From Planctomycetota bacterium (GTDB taxonomy: Bacteria; Planctomycetota; UBA1135; GCA-002686595): a DNA stretch of 45,337 nt. The DNA is taken from the NCBI GenBank assembly GCA_002720975.1, contig PBIX01000061.1:1-45337 (forward strand), in the 5' to 3' direction. Position 1 is the first letter of the stretch; each line of letters starts with the position of its first letter. The notes under the pieces are model-generated. The model did not search any database. It was not told the DNA's origin and saw only the letters and a list, made by a program, of their open reading frames with translations. Both the position numbers and the translations under genes were made by a program. Below are positions 1 to 7,804 of this stretch, in pieces.

Positions 1-1
1 A

Positions 2-77
<76 letters not shown>

Positions 78-91
78 ATCCAGGGCGAGAG

Positions 92-121
92 AGGGTACGG
101 AGGGGGGTTTGGGGCTGTCAA
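92..121 (-). promoter_or_regulatory. Sigma-70-type promoter of the tRNA-Gly gene
   Basis: On the minus strand a perfect TTGACA (-35, positions 121-116) is followed after 18 bases by TACCCT (-10 type, positions 97-92), 14 bases before the mature tRNA 5' end. Position and spacing fit a housekeeping promoter. The -10 keeps only T1, A2 and T6 of TATAAT, which is common in GC-rich genomes. Confidence 0.7.
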
Positions 122-264
122 CCTGCGTAGAACAGGAGAGTAACCAGTGGCCTGGGCCCAGCTAGAGACGGGCACCCCCAGGGCCCCTTGGCGTGGAATG
201 GGTACCCTTGTCGGTGGAATGAGTCGCTACGCCCGACCCCTTCAAACACCTAGGACTGCCGTAC
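122..264. other. Intergenic region between the divergent tRNA and first protein gene
   Basis: This stretch separates the tRNA promoter from the ATG at 265. It contains two copies of GTGGAATG (near 193 and 215) but no convincing promoter or Shine-Dalgarno sequence for the plus-strand gene. A short open frame starting near 147 runs into the next gene in another frame and is not credible. Confidence 0.4.
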
Positions 265-2022
265 ATGTTGATTTCTGCTGCCCTGCTCGCTTTCACCGCC
301 GGTATTTCACTGCCGCCCGCTTCCCAGGAGGCGCGGGCGGATCGTAACGCTCCCACTGCCGATTACAGCCTGATCGTTCATAATCTGGCCGGCCTGGGGT
401 TCGAACCGGACCAGACCCTGCCCCGTGTCTTTCTGCCCTCCCTGCGCTTCAGGAGCGAAGGAGAAGAGGAGAGGGAGTTCAGCGAGGACAGCGTTACCGG
501 TCCATCGCACTTCGTCGGCCTGCTTGAGAACCTGCTCGGGGACGGCCTGAGCGGCGAGGGTTGCCGAGCTGAGTACACCCAGGACGGGCGCCTGCTCGTT
601 GTCGGCCCCGCCAGCCTGCAGGAGGACGTTGCCAATCTGCTTGCGTTCTTCCGTAAGGTGAATACGGCCTCGGTGGAGTTGACCTTGGACTTCGTCGCCC
701 TACCGGGAAGTGTGGATGTGCCGAGCATGATCGATGTAGGCAAGCTGCCGGCACTTCTGGAATCGGCCACCAGCCACTCACAACACGTGGTGCACGTGCC
801 CACGGGGAGGTCGGCAACGGTCTCCGCCGGGAAGCGGCGCTACCTGGTGCTCGACTTTGACATGGAGATCGCCCAGGGGTCCCTGATCATGGACCCCGTC
901 ATTGGCGATTTCTTCGAGGGGCTCGAGGCTACAGTCCGTGCAGCCCCCTGCACGGGTGGGCTGCTCGTGGCACTCATGGCCCGGCGAGGGGCGAGAATGG
1001 GGGACACGCCCAATAAGCAGCTGGACATAGGCGCCATGCTTGGAAATGAGAATGGCGTGCACCTCGAGAATCTCCCGATCAGCGTGCAATCACCCGCAAC
1101 AGCCAATCGCTCTTGTGGGCTCAGCGCGGTCCTTCCAACGGGCAAGGCCCTGGTTGTCACGACACGCGGCAGTGAGTCAGGCGGCACGGAGCTGATGATC
1201 CTGCATCAGACCGGGGGGGCTCTGTCCGCTTGGTCCGAGTTTGACCTTGGAGATGGCGCGAGCCTTGTTTTCGCGGATCCTGCCAGTGTCATGGCCCCGC
1301 GTCTCTTGGTCAGTAGTACCGGACTCCTGTCCGGCGGCTCTTCCGCTACTCCCGTTATTGATGCCGAACCGCGCTTGATTGTGGGATTCGAGCATCTGGG
1401 AACGGACCTGGTAATGGAGGCTCTGGCTCGGCAAGGCCGCATGGGCCGTGTGGATGAGGTGGGGCCCTGGCTCGTGACGTGGCCGGATGCCGGGCGCCGA
1501 AGAGGAGGCAACACGGCCGGATGGTCAGCCGCTCAGCGAGAGGTTCTTGATTCTCTGCGGGCAAGTGTGCGCCAGTACGAGGTGGAGCTGCGCCTGAACA
1601 CGCCCCAAGGTGGAGCGGGTCCCGTGGTTCGGCTGCCCTTGCGCGATGGGACATCGGCTTCGGTGGTCTTGGGCCTGGAGCGTCTGATGGTGCGCGACTA
1701 CGACGTTGAAGTGGCGCAGCTTGCGGCGGGCTCCGACCCCATCGTGGCGGCGTCGTTTGAGGGCCTTGCCCTCTGGCTTCAGGCCTCGGGCTCCCCGTCC
1801 GGGCAACTTCATCTGAAGGTACGAGGCGCCGTAAGCTATGCTGGGGATGGCGAGGCCGCCGTCGTGCAGAGCCCATTCGTCTCCTACCTCGACCAATCTG
1901 ACGAGAGAACCCTGACCCTGCAAGAGAGCCGGGCCTTGGTATCCAAGGATGGTTACTGGGAGACTCTGCTCGGTGACGCTACCGGCGGGGTCTCCATACA
2001 GGTGCGCGTGCGCACTCTGTAG
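265..2022 (+). CDS. Exported protein with secretin-N-like segment and two related internal modules (unknown function)
   Basis: The 585-residue product has an N-terminal hydrophobic stretch (about residues 2-20) ending near an Ala-rich site, consistent with export. Around residues 100-135 the pattern RLLVVGPASLQEDVANLL resembles the short N-domains of secretins ('leave trace, index, average' folds). No secretin pore domain or second membrane segment is visible. Two regions resemble each other: about residues 170-235 (VVHVPTGRSATV...DFDMEIAQ...FFEGLEATV) and about 450-520 (VVRLPLRDGTSASV...DYDVEVAQ...SFEGLALWL), suggesting an internal duplication. The gene lies 30 bp upstream of the PQQ-propeller gene on the same strand, so the two may be cotranscribed. 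Function is unknown; a periplasmic or envelope assembly role is only a guess. Confidence 0.8.
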   Translation: MLISAALLAFTAGISLPPASQEARADRNAPTADYSLIVHNLAGLGFEPDQTLPRVFLPSLRFRSEGEEEREFSEDSVTGPSHFVGLLENLLGDGLSGEGCRAEYTQDGRLLVVGPASLQEDVANLLAFFRKVNTASVELTLDFVALPGSVDVPSMIDVGKLPALLESATSHSQHVVHVPTGRSATVSAGKRRYLVLDFDMEIAQGSLIMDPVIGDFFEGLEATVRAAPCTGGLLVALMARRGARMGDTPNKQLDIGAMLGNENGVHLENLPISVQSPATANRSCGLSAVLPTGKALVVTTRGSESGGTELMILHQTGGALSAWSEFDLGDGASLVFADPASVMAPRLLVSSTGLLSGGSSATPVIDAEPRLIVGFEHLGTDLVMEALARQGRMGRVDEVGPWLVTWPDAGRRRGGNTAGWSAAQREVLDSLRASVRQYEVELRLNTPQGGAGPVVRLPLRDGTSASVVLGLERLMVRDYDVEVAQLAAGSDPIVAASFEGLALWLQASGSPSGQLHLKVRGAVSYAGDGEAAVVQSPFVSYLDQSDERTLTLQESRALVSKDGYWETLLGDATGGVSIQVRVRTL

Positions 2023-2052
2023 CCTCTGTAGAAACCCTGACCCCAATATCCC

Positions 2053-3426
2053 ATGCCTGCCCGCGCCTGTTTGACACTGCTCCTGCTTCTGTGTTTTGGC
2101 TCACAAGCTCCAGCCCAGGATTGGGTGAACTGGCGTGGTCCGCAGCATGACGGTTCCAGTACGGTCGAAGGCCTTCCCAAGGCCTTCGACCAGGAAGCGA
2201 ACGTGCTCTGGAAGACGGTGCTCCCCGGTTCCGGGGCCAGCACACCTATCGTCGTAGGGGAGCGGGTCTTCCTCACTTCCGTGGATACGGACGCCAATCA
2301 GCTGATCGTACTCTGCCTGGATCGAGACAGTGGCGACGTGCTCTGGCAGCACTCTGCGGGCAGCGGTTACCAGGCCTTCGGTGTGGGTGAGCCCACCAAG
2401 CTGAACTACCGTAGCAACTACGCCTCTCCCTCCGCCGTTTGCGATGGCGAGCTCGTGACCTTCTTCTTTGGAAATGGGGACCTGGTGGCCTACGACATGG
2501 AGGGCGAGAAGCGGTGGCGCCGCAATCTCCAGGAGGACCTGGGTGAGTTTCAGTTCCAGTGGACCTTCTCCGCGACGCCCACTCTCTGGGAGGGTCGCCT
2601 GGTTCTGCCGATCCTTCAGCGCGACGTGCCCGTGAATGACCACGGGAAAGAGGGCGTGGAGTCATTTCTCCTGGGCCTGGAGCCCGCCACTGGAAAGACT
2701 CTCTTTCGCGCCGTGCGCCCCTCCGACGCGCGCGTCGAGTCGCGGGAGTCCTACGCCACGGCCATACCCTACGTGACCCGAGAAGGGCGCAAGGAGCTGA
2801 TCGTGGTGGGGGGAGACATCATAAGCGGCCACGATCCGCTCACTGGTGAGGAGTTCTGGCGCTGGGGCACCTGGAACCCGGGGCACCGCGAGCAGTGGTG
2901 GCGCGTCGTACCTTCGGCGGTAGTGGGCGGCGGAGTGGCCTTGGCCTGCGCGCCCAAGGGGGCGCCGGTGTTTGCCGTCCAGCTTGGGGGGGAGGGCACC
3001 CTCGACGAGGAGAGCCTTGCCTGGCAGAGCGAGGGGCGTCGTAGTCCGGTCACCAGCGACGTGCCGACGCCGCTCTACTACCGCGACCACTTCTACGTTC
3101 TGAGTGATCTGCGCTCCATGCTGTCGAAGATCCATCCGGCGTCGGGCGAGGTGGTCTGGAGCATTCCCATGCCGCGTGAAGCCAAGTGGCGCGCCTCACC
3201 AACCGGGGCGGATGGTCGCGTGTGGTGCATGGATCACGGCGCGCGCGTTGTGGCGATCGATGCCGAGTCAGGCGAGGTCGTGACCGTTGCCCAGATGGGG
3301 GGCGACGAGAACCAGAAAGCCCGCAGCTCAGTCGTGCCCGCTCACGGCAGCCTGTTCATCCGAACAGATACGACCCTGTTCCGTGTCGGCGTATCTGAAT
3401 CCGGTGCGGATTCAGACAAGGACTAG
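2053..3426 (+). CDS. Exported PQQ-like beta-propeller (BamB-like) protein
   Basis: The 457-residue product starts with a signal peptide (LTLLLLLCFGSQAPAQ) and then the WVNWRGPQHDGSS opening typical of planctomycete PQQ-propeller proteins. Repeated blades carry motifs such as NVLWKTVLPG, GDVLWQHSAG, EEFWRWG and GEVVWSIPMP, with the tryptophan-docking pattern of eight-bladed quinoprotein-like propellers. Length fits BamB-like and PQQ_2 proteins. No conserved PQQ- or metal-binding dehydrogenase residues can be assigned by eye, so a scaffold role in the periplasm is as likely as an enzyme. It lies 30 bp after the previous exported protein and converges on typA with only 11 bp between stop codons. 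Confidence 0.85.
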   Translation: MPARACLTLLLLLCFGSQAPAQDWVNWRGPQHDGSSTVEGLPKAFDQEANVLWKTVLPGSGASTPIVVGERVFLTSVDTDANQLIVLCLDRDSGDVLWQHSAGSGYQAFGVGEPTKLNYRSNYASPSAVCDGELVTFFFGNGDLVAYDMEGEKRWRRNLQEDLGEFQFQWTFSATPTLWEGRLVLPILQRDVPVNDHGKEGVESFLLGLEPATGKTLFRAVRPSDARVESRESYATAIPYVTREGRKELIVVGGDIISGHDPLTGEEFWRWGTWNPGHREQWWRVVPSAVVGGGVALACAPKGAPVFAVQLGGEGTLDEESLAWQSEGRRSPVTSDVPTPLYYRDHFYVLSDLRSMLSKIHPASGEVVWSIPMPREAKWRASPTGADGRVWCMDHGARVVAIDAESGEVVTVAQMGGDENQKARSSVVPAHGSLFIRTDTTLFRVGVSESGADSDKD

Positions 3427-3437
3427 GTGCACCGCAG

Positions 3438-5264
3438 CTAGACGGAACTCTGGACCTTCTTGCGCTCGCGTTTACGCTCGAGTTCGTTCAGGGTGCGCTT
3501 GCGCAGACGCAAGTTGCTGGGCGTGACCTCAAGCAGTTCATCATCCTCGATGTACTCGAGGCTCTCCTCCAAGCTCATGATGCGTGGCGGTGCAATCTTG
3601 GCGTTGTCGTCTCGACCTGAAGCACGCATGTTGGTCAGCTTCTTGGTGCGGCACACGTTGAGGGCCAGATCTTCGGCGCGGTTGTTCTCACCCACGATCA
3701 TGCCCTCGTAAACGGGGGTGCCGGGCGCCACGAAGAAGATGCCGCGATCCTGCAGCCCGTCGATGGCATAGGGGATGACGTCTCCACTGCGGTCGCCGAC
3801 CAGCACACCATTGGTGCGGCGTGGAATGGGGCCGCCATCGGGCTCCCAGCGATCGAACACGTGGGCCAGGATGGCCTCCCCCTTGCTCAAGGTCAGCAGA
3901 GCCGTGCGCGCGCCGATCAGTCCGCGAGAGGGAATCAGAAACTCGATCTTGGACAAGCTCCCCAGGGCGTCCATATGGGTCATCTCGCCGCGTCGGCGGC
4001 CGAGGTATTCGATCACCTTGCCAGCATTGTCAGCCGGGACCTCCACCGTAGCCCGTTCCATGGGCTCGCATGCCGTGCCGTCCACTTGTTTGATGATCAC
4101 GTGCGGCTTGCCAACGCTGAACTCAAACCCCTCGCGGCGCATGTTCTCGATGAGCACGGAGAGGTGCATGACCCCACGTCCCTTGACCTCGAAGGCTTCC
4201 GCGCTCGACGTCGCCACGAGCACTAGGGCCACGTCCCGAGCGGCAGCCTTCTCCAGTCGCGTCCAGATCTGGCGACTGGTGACGTAGCGCCCTTCCTTTC
4301 CGGCGAACGGAGAGTTGTTCACGTAGAACACCATCGACAGCGTGGGCTCGTCCATGGGAATGGCGGGCAGGGGTTCGATGCACTCGGCGGGGCACAACGT
4401 GTCGCCCACGCCGATGTTCTCGATCCCCGTCACCATGGCGATGTCACCCGCCTGCACTTCTTCGACGGGCACGCGCTTGAGGCCTTCGCAACGGAAGAGG
4501 TTCTTGACCGGAAGCACGGGGGCGTCATCCCGGTCGGGATGGCAGAGGGCGTAGCGCCCTTCGCGTTGTAGCACCCCACGCGCGACGCGTCCCACCGCGA
4601 TACGACCCAAGAAATCATCGTGATCAAGGGTCGAGGCCTGAAACTGAACTGGGCCAGTCGAGTCCATCTGGGGCGCAGGCACCGACTCAAGGATCAGATC
4701 GAAGAGGGACTGGAGGTTGTCGCTCGTCGTCTCCAAATCCCGGGTGACCCAGCCATCCCGCCCAGAACCGTAGATGACGGGAAAATCCAACTGGTGGTCG
4801 TTAGCTCCCAAGTCCACAAACAGATCAAAGACCTCTTCGAGCACCTCACCGGCGCGCGCATCGGGACGGTCGACTTTGTTGATCATCACCAGGGCGGGTA
4901 GCCCGTGCTCGAAGGCCTTGGAGAGCACGAAGCGCGTCTGGGGCATGGGTCCTTCGAAGGCGTCGACCAAAAGGAGCACGGCGTCGGCCATGGTCAGGGT
5001 GCGTTCCACCTGACCGCCAAAGTCGGCGTGGCCCGGGGTATCGACGATGTTGATCCGTGTTCCTGCGTACTCGATGGCCGTGTTCTTGGCCAGAATCGTG
5101 ATCCCGCGCTCCCTCTCTTGATCGTTGGAGTCCAAGGCTCGCTCTCGCACCTGCTGGTTCTCACGGAACGTCCCCACGAAGGCGAACATGCTGTCCACCA
5201 GGGTGGTCTTGCCATGGTCGACGTGTGCGACGATGGCAAGATTACGGAACTGCGTGGAGGGCAT
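3438..5264 (-). CDS. typA: Translational GTPase TypA/BipA
   Basis: The 608-residue product is a ribosome-binding GTPase of the EF-G/LepA family, linked in other bacteria to stress responses, cold growth and ribosome assembly. The P-loop AHVDHGKTT lies at residues 13-21. ERGITILAKN (switch I) and DTPGHADFGGQVER (G3) follow, then NKVDRPDA (G4). The C-terminal BipA-specific region is present (VGENNRAEDLALNVCRTKKL and SNLRLRKRTLNELERKR). Length matches the family (about 600). The start at 5264 gives MPSTQFRNLAIVAHVDHGKTT, placing the P-loop where TypA proteins have it. A longer in-frame extension to 5537 would overlap the divergent lipoprotein gene and looks non-coding. Confidence 0.97.
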   Translation of the reverse strand: MPSTQFRNLAIVAHVDHGKTTLVDSMFAFVGTFRENQQVRERALDSNDQERERGITILAKNTAIEYAGTRINIVDTPGHADFGGQVERTLTMADAVLLLVDAFEGPMPQTRFVLSKAFEHGLPALVMINKVDRPDARAGEVLEEVFDLFVDLGANDHQLDFPVIYGSGRDGWVTRDLETTSDNLQSLFDLILESVPAPQMDSTGPVQFQASTLDHDDFLGRIAVGRVARGVLQREGRYALCHPDRDDAPVLPVKNLFRCEGLKRVPVEEVQAGDIAMVTGIENIGVGDTLCPAECIEPLPAIPMDEPTLSMVFYVNNSPFAGKEGRYVTSRQIWTRLEKAAARDVALVLVATSSAEAFEVKGRGVMHLSVLIENMRREGFEFSVGKPHVIIKQVDGTACEPMERATVEVPADNAGKVIEYLGRRRGEMTHMDALGSLSKIEFLIPSRGLIGARTALLTLSKGEAILAHVFDRWEPDGGPIPRRTNGVLVGDRSGDVIPYAIDGLQDRGIFFVAPGTPVYEGMIVGENNRAEDLALNVCRTKKLTNMRASGRDDNAKIAPPRIMSLEESLEYIEDDELLEVTPSNLRLRKRTLNELERKRERKKVQSSV

Positions 5265-5430
5265 GGGAGGGGGCAAGTGGCGTTCGGGGTGGAGGGTCCC
5301 GGATTTCGAGGCAGAGAGTCTACGGGCGGAAGGGGCCCCGGTACTAGAGGCGGTGCCGTATCCTGGGGTCAGATTCTCATGAAGGGGCAGAGCGAAGCCC
5401 TTGGATTCCCATGCCCCGAAGCTGACACAC
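5265..5430. other. Divergent intergenic region between typA and the phosphodiesterase lipoprotein gene
   Basis: This region must hold both promoters. A minus-strand TAGACT upstream of typA and a plus-strand TATCCT at 5359-5364 are possible -10 elements. Neither has a good -35, so I do not call either as a promoter. Confidence 0.35.
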
Positions 5431-6969
5431 ATGAAAGGCCTCACCCCTAGAATTCGGCTCCTGGGCGCCTTGAGCTTCGGATTGTTCCTGTGGGGGTGCG
5501 CCGTGTCGCAGATCGCCAACCCAACGGAGTCCCGCACCTTTCACCCGGACTATTGGGATGGAGTGACTCGCACCCTGGCCAGGTCACCCCTGGGTAACGT
5601 GGCCGCCATCTCCGCCCACAACTGCTACACCGCGGAAATCAATCCTCCCGCCAGCCTCGCTGCCACCCTGCGGAAGATCCACGCCGCAATGGCTGCTGGC
5701 GCGGATCTGATTGAGCTCGACATCAAGAGCGAGGGCGGCGTTGTGTACGTGGACCATGACGACCAGGGGACCACCTGGGGCGCTCACTTGGAAGATGTGT
5801 TGGCCGATCCGGCCTTGCGAGCGGGGGATCAGATCCTCTTCATTGAGAGCAAGGAAACCCAGGCCGATCCCGCTTACGTCACCAAGGTTCTGACCCACCT
5901 GTCGGACAACGGCTATGGGCGCTTCGGAAGGCCCGTGGTGATTCGCTCCTTCAACAACATCCGCCAGAACCTGATATTGACGCGTGATGCCCTGCGCGAT
6001 CCGGCCTTTCGCTCGATGCGCCCCTGGGTCAAGCTGAACGAGCTGTTCTCCAAGAATCAGGTGGCCAGCCTAGCCACCTCCCAGCAGATGATTGCTCAGT
6101 CTCGCCAGGATGGCTTTCAGGGCGTCGAGTTCCACTATCAGGACTCCAACCTGTTCGGAATGCTCACCTTCGCTCGCAGCCTGGGATTGGGCATCAACGT
6201 CTGGACGATCCCCGTCTCCATGGGGGAAGTGTTCCTGGCCGGCCTACGCGAGGAGGTCGATGCGCTGACCGTGGACTATCCCGTGGACAAGGCCCGACAG
6301 GTCGTGGAGGACAAGAACCTGCTGGTCTACCTGAACGCGTGGCCCCGCGATGGAAGTCAGAACACCGTTTTCTGGAGGGATGGGGCTGGAGCATTGCATG
6401 AGGCTCCAACCAGTCACCCCGGCACACCGGACTACAGTCTTTGGGGCACGGGAAGAAGCCTCTTTGGTGGCGTGTTGGACTTGGACGCCAGCAACAAGGA
6501 GATCGTCACCTTCTACGATGCCGACAATATTCCGAGGCAAGGCTACTTCATCACGGCCGTCGTGGAGTTCGACGACCTTGCGCTCGCGGACGGGGAGACC
6601 TCCGCCATTCTGAGCAAGGCTGACAGCGGAGGATTCGCCCTCGAGTTGCACAACCCGATCGGCTCGGGCGGCACGGTCCTGCGCTTTGGCGTCTACGTGG
6701 GGGGCTACGTCTACGGGACCGTGCCCGCGTCCCTGCTCAACACCACGGACTCCTTTCTCCTGACAGGTGCCTATGACGGTGACGGAGGCGTCTGGCTCTG
6801 GGTGAACCACTCCAGCGACAATCTGACCAAGGACCAGGCCTCCGGCGGGGTCGGCTGGAACAGCTCGCCCGTGCTGCTGGGGGCCGATCCCCAGGGTGTC
6901 GGGGGCAGTCGCTTTCACTTCTCTGGCAAGGTGCAGCAGGCGCAGGTCCAGGCCTGGGGATCCCACTAG
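5431..6969 (+). CDS. Lipoprotein with GDPD/PLC-like phosphodiesterase domain and C-terminal LamG-like domain
   Basis: The 512-residue product has a lipoprotein signal with lipobox LWGC (Cys at residue 23), so it is probably membrane-anchored outside the cytoplasm. Residues about 45-290 look like a TIM-barrel phosphodiesterase of the glycerophosphodiester/PLC superfamily. Features are ISAHNCYTAE in place of the usual HRG..ENT, GADLIELDIKSEGG with the acidic pair, VYVDHDD, IESKETQ on a later strand, and the late NVWTI segment. Residues about 300-510 form a second all-beta region (RDGAGALHEA..., WVNHSSDN) resembling a LamG/concanavalin-like fold, which may bind carbohydrate. The ATG at 5431 is chosen over a TTG at 5401 because it starts directly at the signal peptide. 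The exact substrate is unknown. Confidence 0.8.
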   Translation: MKGLTPRIRLLGALSFGLFLWGCAVSQIANPTESRTFHPDYWDGVTRTLARSPLGNVAAISAHNCYTAEINPPASLAATLRKIHAAMAAGADLIELDIKSEGGVVYVDHDDQGTTWGAHLEDVLADPALRAGDQILFIESKETQADPAYVTKVLTHLSDNGYGRFGRPVVIRSFNNIRQNLILTRDALRDPAFRSMRPWVKLNELFSKNQVASLATSQQMIAQSRQDGFQGVEFHYQDSNLFGMLTFARSLGLGINVWTIPVSMGEVFLAGLREEVDALTVDYPVDKARQVVEDKNLLVYLNAWPRDGSQNTVFWRDGAGALHEAPTSHPGTPDYSLWGTGRSLFGGVLDLDASNKEIVTFYDADNIPRQGYFITAVVEFDDLALADGETSAILSKADSGGFALELHNPIGSGGTVLRFGVYVGGYVYGTVPASLLNTTDSFLLTGAYDGDGGVWLWVNHSSDNLTKDQASGGVGWNSSPVLLGADPQGVGGSRFHFSGKVQQAQVQAWGSH

Positions 6970-6981
6970 CCCAGCGCGTCG

Positions 6982-7791
6982 CTAGACGACCCTCTCCTGA
7001 ACCCGCTGGATGCGGTCGATGCGGTAGGTCTTGAGCAGCCCGCTCCTCTGGCATTCGGCTTCCAGGTAGCCGTGTCCCCCGCGCTCGAAGAGAAAGCGTG
7101 GGACAACGGGCAGGGTGGCTGGGGCACCCTTGCTTCCGTAGACCAGCTCAATTTCGTTCGCGTCCATGCGTGCCGCCTCCAGCTGGCGTACTCGGCGCGT
7201 TGGGGCGGGACTCTTCGGCCGATGTCCGTTGATCGTGACTGGTGCAAGGCCCAGGGCCAGGCATTCGTTGTAGCCATCGCCGTCCGTATCGAGTCGCTCA
7301 AGGCACTCCTCAAGGACCTTCCAACACCAGACCGCGTCAGCCAGCCCGCGCCGTTGTTGGCCCTCCTCCAGGTCCAGGTGCTTGCAGAGAGTCTCCAGGT
7401 CATGCCCTTCCACCTCGGGAAGATGGTGCTGGGCCAGGGCCCGAGTATCCAGGATGGGAGAGCCCGGTGGGGGGAGCTCCGCGCGAGCGTACTCGAAGGC
7501 CAGGGCCGTGGCAGCGTCTTCCGCATCATGGGTGGCCAGACGCTCCTCTCCGGCCCAAGCGCCAAAGGCCTCCAGGACTTCAGCCGCAAGAGGCGCCGCG
7601 CGAATGTGATCCTCGGTGATTCCGTGCCAGTCGCTGGCTTCGGGCTCGATGGGAACTGGAGGACAGATCAGGGAGTCAAAGGTGTCCTCGATCTCGCCTG
7701 AGATGACCTTGACGGCACCCAACTCCACCACGTGCGGTGCGCCCTGCCGGGCGACGGTCTGGACGCCCAGAGCAATCAGAGGTCGATCCAT
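6982..7791 (-). CDS. DnaQ-fold (degenerate exonuclease) domain fused to a WYL-like domain
   Basis: The 269-residue product has an N-terminal DEDD-exonuclease-like fold (about residues 5-160). Recognisable parts are VVELGAVKV, the DWHGITEDHI segment (residues 54-63), THDAEDAAT (D92, Exo II) and LADAVWCWKVL (D152, Exo III). The Exo I DxE motif is replaced by Gly9-Val-Gln11 and the Exo III histidine by arginine, so nuclease activity is unlikely. A spacer with the acidic turn DTDGDG follows. Residues about 200-269 match a WYL-domain pattern (IELVYGSKG, VPRFLFERGGHGYLEAEC, KTYRIDRI), a ligand-sensing, nucleic-acid-linked domain. The gene starts 13 bp after the kinase stop codon, so the two are probably one transcript. 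I infer a sensor or regulator; no direct evidence of function is visible. Confidence 0.75.
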   Translation of the reverse strand: MDRPLIALGVQTVARQGAPHVVELGAVKVISGEIEDTFDSLICPPVPIEPEASDWHGITEDHIRAAPLAAEVLEAFGAWAGEERLATHDAEDAATALAFEYARAELPPPGSPILDTRALAQHHLPEVEGHDLETLCKHLDLEEGQQRRGLADAVWCWKVLEECLERLDTDGDGYNECLALGLAPVTINGHRPKSPAPTRRVRQLEAARMDANEIELVYGSKGAPATLPVVPRFLFERGGHGYLEAECQRSGLLKTYRIDRIQRVQERVV

Positions 7792-7804
7792 GGGTCCCGG
7801 GGGC

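Noticed and set aside
5401-5430. TTG start at 5401 for the phosphodiesterase lipoprotein
   Set aside because: It would put ten polar residues before the lipoprotein signal; ATG at 5431 starts the signal peptide directly.
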